The position numbers and the translations under genes were made by a program. The notes under the pieces were generated by a model that worked only from the letters and a program-made list of their open reading frames with translations, did no database searches and was not told where the DNA came from. Shown piece after piece: positions 59,720 to 64,000 of a DNA stretch of 64,000 nucleotides. The stretch's first letter is position 1; each line of letters starts with the position of its first letter. Source of the DNA: Oscheius dolichura (Eukaryota; Nematoda; Chromadorea; Rhabditida; Rhabditidae). The DNA is taken from positions 5,580,001-5,644,000 of the forward strand of contig OW051493.1 of NCBI GenBank assembly GCA_932521035.1, in the 5' to 3' direction.

Positions 59720-62120
59720 AGCATCGGCTGAAAGGGAAAGAGGTCGGGGGAAGGGAAGGTGATAGTCGAAGTAATGAGAGTATGGCGTGAGAGATGAAGA
59801 AACGGAACAGCTGACTGGGGGATCGATAACGATCAGATGGCGGTCTGACCGAGAAGGGGATAGCCCGGGCCACGTGGGCGACGCGAACTCAACGAACGCC
59901 AGATGATTGCTGTGAATATGATAAGCGATGCGGGATGACTCGATAGCGAGGCACGCGTCGGGTACAAACAGAGCCACGTACTCGGGACATCCCCTGATGT
60001 CTACAATAGACCTCTTAATATGCTTATGCTGGAAACGTCAAAGATAATATTTGGTCGCGAAAAGGTTGATTTCGGGTGTTGAGCTGACCAGTTTCATTGT
60101 ATTCTCCGGAGAGCCAGGTTTTGAAATGCTGAATACCTCACAGGTCAACTAGCTCCATTCGAAGGAAATTGCAGGATTGTAGTTGTAATGAAATGTATTC
60201 GGACGGTTAGGTCTCGGATATGGGAGTCAGGAAACGGTAACCAGCTCAAGACGGGATTCAACAGCTTTTTTCAATGGAACTAATCTTTTGACAGCCATTT
60301 CATGTTGAGAGAGTTGTGATTTTAGAGAGCCCCGTTGCAAGACTGTGATGTTCAGATGGAAAACTTTTTTGGTAACTACTTGATTAAAACTAGCCAGAAA
60401 AACATTTTAGACGTTGTACATACCATACCGTTAGCCTAGCCGCCCTCGTCTACCTCATGGGCACTATGATGAGCCGACTGGATCGGATAGACTTGCTAAT
60501 GTGGAGATGCTGGTTCGAGGATCTGTTGCCGAGGTAATCATCGAGTTAAACCATGACTAACCCGTCTGCTTTGAGAAAAACGATGGCTGTCTAGATATAT
60601 TGTATGGTAATAAAACGGCTACTGGATTCTTTTTCTCATTCACTTATTATGCCTCTTATTAGGACCAGATTTCTGTAAGACTTGAACGAGTCCTGGACTT
60701 ACGGAAAATTTATTCCCTTGATACTTTGTGTATGGTATACTCATAGGAAGAGAAAAACTTTCCATAAGTCGTTTGGGTCTCACCACGAAAGGATTGCGAA
60801 ATAGGGGAAATTGAGGTTTATTCTCTACAGCTCAATTTTCTCATTATTTTATGGTCAAATCAATTTATTTTTAGTTTTGGAAGGCTTGCCACATCAAGAC
60901 CTACAACATTGCAATACATTGTTAGTGCTCAAACCCACTAAAAATGTTCGTTTTCGGGGATTTTCATTTTATGCCTGCGCACATTGTACGTATATGTTTT
61001 TTGCCGTTTTCTGCTGTTTTTCTTGGATTTCCTTATTTTTAATGCCTCTACCCGTTATTACAAGGCCAAATAGTGCTAGAAAACCAAGAAAGAGCATAGA
61101 AACCCCGTAAAGATGGAATACGTACAATGTGCTTTTGCTGACGGCAGAAACTTTCAACTCTTTAAAAATCTTTTTAGAAAGATCGATACCAAAATTCATC
61201 ATTTTCCTTGCTTTAAAAAATCGGCTACAACATGTAGATAATTATACAAAAGTTTGAAGCTCCGCTTTTATATCAATTTTTAGAAATAGACATAAGCGTG
61301 GAGGCATAAAATGAAAATCCCCGAAAACGCACATTTTTAGTGGGTTTGAGCACTAACAATGTATTGCAATGTTGTAGGTCTTGATGTGCAAGCCTTCCAA
61401 AACCAAAAATAAATTGATTTGACCATAAAATAATGAGAAAATTGAGCTGTAGAGAGTAAAACTCAATTTCTCCTATTTCGCAGTTTTTCTCTTCCTATGA
61501 GTAATATATCCTCCGGGCTGTACCATACACAAAGTATCAAGGGAATAAATTTTCCCTAAGTCCAAAAAGGTCATTTTCTGCTCGAGTCTTACAGAAATCT
61601 CGTCTTAGAGGTCGACTTAAAAATCGACAAGAACTTGTTGACGAGAAAAGATAAAACCTTTTCCAATTTTGGTTCCTCCGGGGACTCCTCCGCGTCTCCG
61701 CCGGCTTTCCAGACGTCTCCCGGCAAAAATAGCCCGTGTTTATTCTATTTCCATGATGCGAGCCTCCTATTAGAGGTCGTCCTAATAACAGTCGCACCCC
61801 CGGGGCCGCTTTTTACGCCGTTGTACTTTCTAAAAATGGAATAAATGCCGTAAAGGGTGTAATGAAGCCTTTCCCTTTTCTTTCGCAGTGTTCCCTTTGC
61901 TATACCCCTGGTTAGAAATATCTAATTCTTGGTCTATTCTCATCCAAAATCTGATCTTCGGAAGAAGGTAGCAATATCCACGTGGCTCATTTGCGGTTCC
62001 TTCATATAGTCAGACCTTTTTCTGAGTCTTCTTACCTCTCTGGCATCGTTATTCCTGCCATTTTCTAGACGGGCACACTCCATCCCTGGTAGTAGAATAA
62101 TATTCATCTCTAGCCCTCCA
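59720..62120. other. Repeat-bearing intergenic stretch
   Basis: About 2.4 kb between divergently oriented genes. The central part is the inverted-repeat element 60659-61608. The remainder (59720-60650 and 61610-62120) shows no supported gene. Confidence 0.5.
60659..61608. mobile_element. Long inverted-repeat element, family 'TTAAGACC' (copy 2)
   Basis: Left end TTAGGACCAGATTTCTGTAA and right end TTACAGAAATCTCGTCTTAG. Two arms of about 320 nt (60659-60975 and about 61300-61608) are inverted copies, sharing CAATACATTGTTAGTGCTCA and TTTTAGTGGGTTTGAGCAC. A central part of about 320 nt is not symmetric. The left arm matches the element at 29082-29669. No transposase frame. Confidence 0.85.
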
Positions 62121-63423
62121 ATGCCGGTGAATATGGCTGCTGACATAGAGAACGTCTTCAAGGACTGTTCCTTCGGCCTGGATCTCTGGGAAACGATCCA
62201 GTTCTTTGCCGCCTTGGTCTACGGCTCCCTGTCCATCCTCCTCTATGCCCTCGAGATTAGACTGATACTCAAAACAGAGAAACTGAAACACCCGTTCTAC
62301 TTTCAGTTCATCTACCTCTCCATTATGGTAGGCCTCCTCCGCTGTCCCAGTCCTTCCTTTTCCAGAATATCGGCCTCTGGTTGTGTATGTTTGTGATATC
62401 TCGCTTTATCCGTCAATCGGTAATATTATCCCTATCTTCCATAAATAGCCTCGTGTTTAGTTCGTTTGCCACTTCTTCTATCCCAGGTTCAAGAGTCCAA
62501 CCCATATTTTGAAACCTCTCCTAATCGTCTACTATATAACGGTGTCTGGCCAGTTCCTGTGTGTGATGCTCATCAACATAAATCGGCTGGCTGTTATTAT
62601 ACGACCATTGGGAGCAGAAAAGGTTGGTTACTAGGCTACATTGACCGTATGCAATCAACTACCCGGGAGGCTCCCGGGTAGAAAATTGAGAACAAAATCC
62701 CTACCCGGGCGCCCCCGGGTGGCACCCGGGTGGTTGATTGCATACGGCCCCAGAAGTCCAAAATATCGCCCCTTCAGTTCTGGCACAAGTTCAACTGGTA
62801 TGCTCTTCTTCTCATCTTCGTCCTCTCCGTCCTCTTGTCGTCTCACATGTGGCTGTGGACAGCCAAAGTCGACTTCATCACCTACGATCACCTGACGCTT
62901 GTTTTTGTGGAAGCCTGGCCTTTTGTAGGAGATCCTTTGTGAAAATAAGAACTCGTCCTTTCAGATAACTCCGAGTGAGTCGGCAGGCTCCTTGGCTTTT
63001 GTGTGTCTGATCACCATCCTCGTCTGTACGGGAATCTCCTTGTGGTCACTGTGGAAGCACTGGGCGAGGACGAGGAAAGCAGAGATCAACCTCTTCTGGG
63101 CTAGCCTCGCTTTCTCCATTACGACTGGAGCCTTTCTCTGCTTCATGGTTCGTGTCATTTGTCATAGACTAACTACGACGTTTAGATAACCATGTACTTT
63201 GTCTACTGGGTGTATTACAACGAGAGGATCCTCGACATTACCATGAATATCCGAGGTGGGACTGACACTGTTCACATCCAAAAAGAGAGGTTTAGGCTTC
63301 GTGTTCGACATCAACTGTCTCGTCCCGGCCTATCTCCTCCTTTTTATCAACAGCCACTTTCGACAGATCCTCGGCTGTTGGAAGAGGAAGTCACAGTTCA
63401 TCGTCAGCAATAGTCAGACATGA
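62121..63423 (+). CDS. Seven-transmembrane serpentine receptor (Srg/Srv-like chemoreceptor)
   Basis: The start ATG 62121 follows a TCTCTAG acceptor. Hydrophobic spans in order: FFAALVYGSLSILLYALEI, YLSIMNIGLWLCMFVIS, LLIVYYITVSGQFLCVMLI, WYALLLIFVLSVLLSSHMWL, LAFVCLITILVCTGISLWSL, NLFWASLAFSITTGAFLCFM with ITMYFVYWVYY, and NCLVPAYLLLFINS. The loops KLKHPFYFQF after TM1 and NINRLAVIIRP after TM3 fit the nematode Srg superfamily pattern (Fy.l.. and DRY-like NR region). The tail FRQILGCWKRKSQF is basic. Seven or so exons with closing phases. The intron 62623-62777 holds a GC-rich hairpin element. It ends at TGA 63423, four bases from the stop of the opposing gene. Ligand unknown. Confidence 0.78.
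62645..62747. repeat. GC-rich nested hairpin element inside a receptor intron
   Basis: Terminal inverted repeat CCGTATGCAATCAACTACCC with its near-complement ending at 62747. Inside are further self-complementary CCCGGG blocks (CTCCCGGGTAG, CTACCCGGGCGCCCCCGGGT). The intron without it would be about 52 nt. Confidence 0.8.
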
Positions 63424-63427
63424 TTTA

Positions 63428-64000
63428 TTAGAGAATACCCTGAGCAAAGAGGAGGAGGGGAATAAAGGATATGACAAGGGTTGAGCAGAGGGAGGAGGAG
63501 GACGAGGGGTCGACCCAGTCCGCGATGAAAAGATTCAATTCGTATTCTGAACTGCCGTTTCGACTGGAGCCCCAGACGAGCTTTGTACCCGCATAGTTCA
63601 TCATTGCGAATGAGTTGAACTGGTACTGGTCACCGTAGGTCACCTGGAACTTGGTCACTACCGAGGAGGACGGCTTACCCTCTCGAGGCCAGTCCCGTCG
63701 TCGTTTATAACGTAAAGGGCAAATGCTCCAAAGCCATTAGCGGCGTCGTCGTAGTTCGAACTGAACGAGAAATCTTTCGAAATTCTAAGAAATACCTAAA
63801 GACGACCCGTTTGTTGTCGTTGAGGTAATAGGGTGCCCAGTTGGCTTGCCCGAGGTTTGTGATCTGTCTCATGTTCTGACCGTCGATGTCTATCACGAAT
63901 AGTTCCATGGCCACGGGTTCCACAAGGTCGTACGTGAGAAGTAGCTGCAATGCCTCACCTAGTTGCTACACCGTATGAAAGTCACCTTGTACTTCTCGAT
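63428..64000 (-). CDS. TolB/PD40-type beta-propeller protein, C-terminal part (runs off window)
   Basis: The gene enters from the right edge (IEKYK), then LLLTYDLVEPVAMELFVIDI, DGQNMRQITNLGQANWAPYY, NDNKRVVFSSNYDD, FALYVINDDGTGLERVTYGD, NSFAMMNYAGTKLVWGSSRN, YELNLFIADWVD, and a hydrophobic end (LVISFIPLLLFAQGIL) at the stop at 63428. Repeats with the LxVIxxDGxxxxxIT pattern are WD40-like/TolB propeller blades. The Ser-rich run followed by a hydrophobic tail suggests GPI anchoring. Introns of about 35-41 nt close in phase. The N-terminus is not visible, so enzymatic versus binding function cannot be told. The stop codon overlaps the minus-strand AATAAA at 63424-63429. Confidence 0.8.

Overview
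The window reads as compact nematode nuclear DNA. Genes are split by many very short GT-AG introns (mostly about 33-60 nt). Several start codons sit a few bases after a polypyrimidine-AG acceptor, as expected for spliced-leader trans-splicing. The gene content is animal and partly nematode-specific (an Srg/Srv-like serpentine receptor, Cys-rich secreted proteins). The lineage within Nematoda cannot be fixed from sequence alone. All exon models below were built by hand from reading frame, splice sites and phase.

Layout. 1-0.5 kb (+): end of an unrecognised gene. 0.5-9.1 kb (-): three Ly6/three-finger-like cell-surface protein genes (two of them paralogues), a Cys-rich secreted protein and a GPI-type acetylcholinesterase. 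9.1-11.6 kb: no gene found. 11.6-31.8 kb, AT-richer and rich in palindromic elements: COG4, USP8-like deubiquitinase, two unrecognised + strand genes, an unrecognised nuclear-looking gene, RNA polymerase III subunit RPC9/CRCP, GMP synthetase, and F-actin capping protein beta. 32.1-34.7 kb (-): Dishevelled. 35.8-37.2 kb (+): a small secreted protein. 38.3-40.5 kb (-): a membrane-anchored PLP decarboxylase. 40.7-41.8 kb (-): secretory cyclophilin B. 42.6-43.8 kb (+): RRM-like plus winged-helix protein. 44.0-46.6 kb (+): peroxisomal GNPAT. 48.7-51.8 kb (+): single-pass PPxY membrane protein. 52.0-56.7 kb (-): two tiny single-TM proteins around a thioredoxin-fold CaaX protein. 57.6-59.7 kb (-): acid sphingomyelinase. 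62.1-63.4 kb (+): serpentine receptor. 63.4-64 kb (-): end of a TolB/PD40 propeller protein that runs off the window.

Functional themes. The left end groups acetylcholine hydrolysis with Ly6-like surface proteins, a family known to modulate cholinergic receptors. The rest is mainly housekeeping: Golgi tethering, endosomal deubiquitination, GMP synthesis, actin capping, Wnt signalling, ether-lipid synthesis and sphingolipid turnover. The most unusual structural feature is a set of long inverted-repeat (foldback/MITE-like) elements. Three lie inside introns and in each case leave a normal-sized intron when subtracted. One carries mariner-like ends, and one family occurs twice, 31 kb apart. No tRNA, rRNA or CRISPR was seen.
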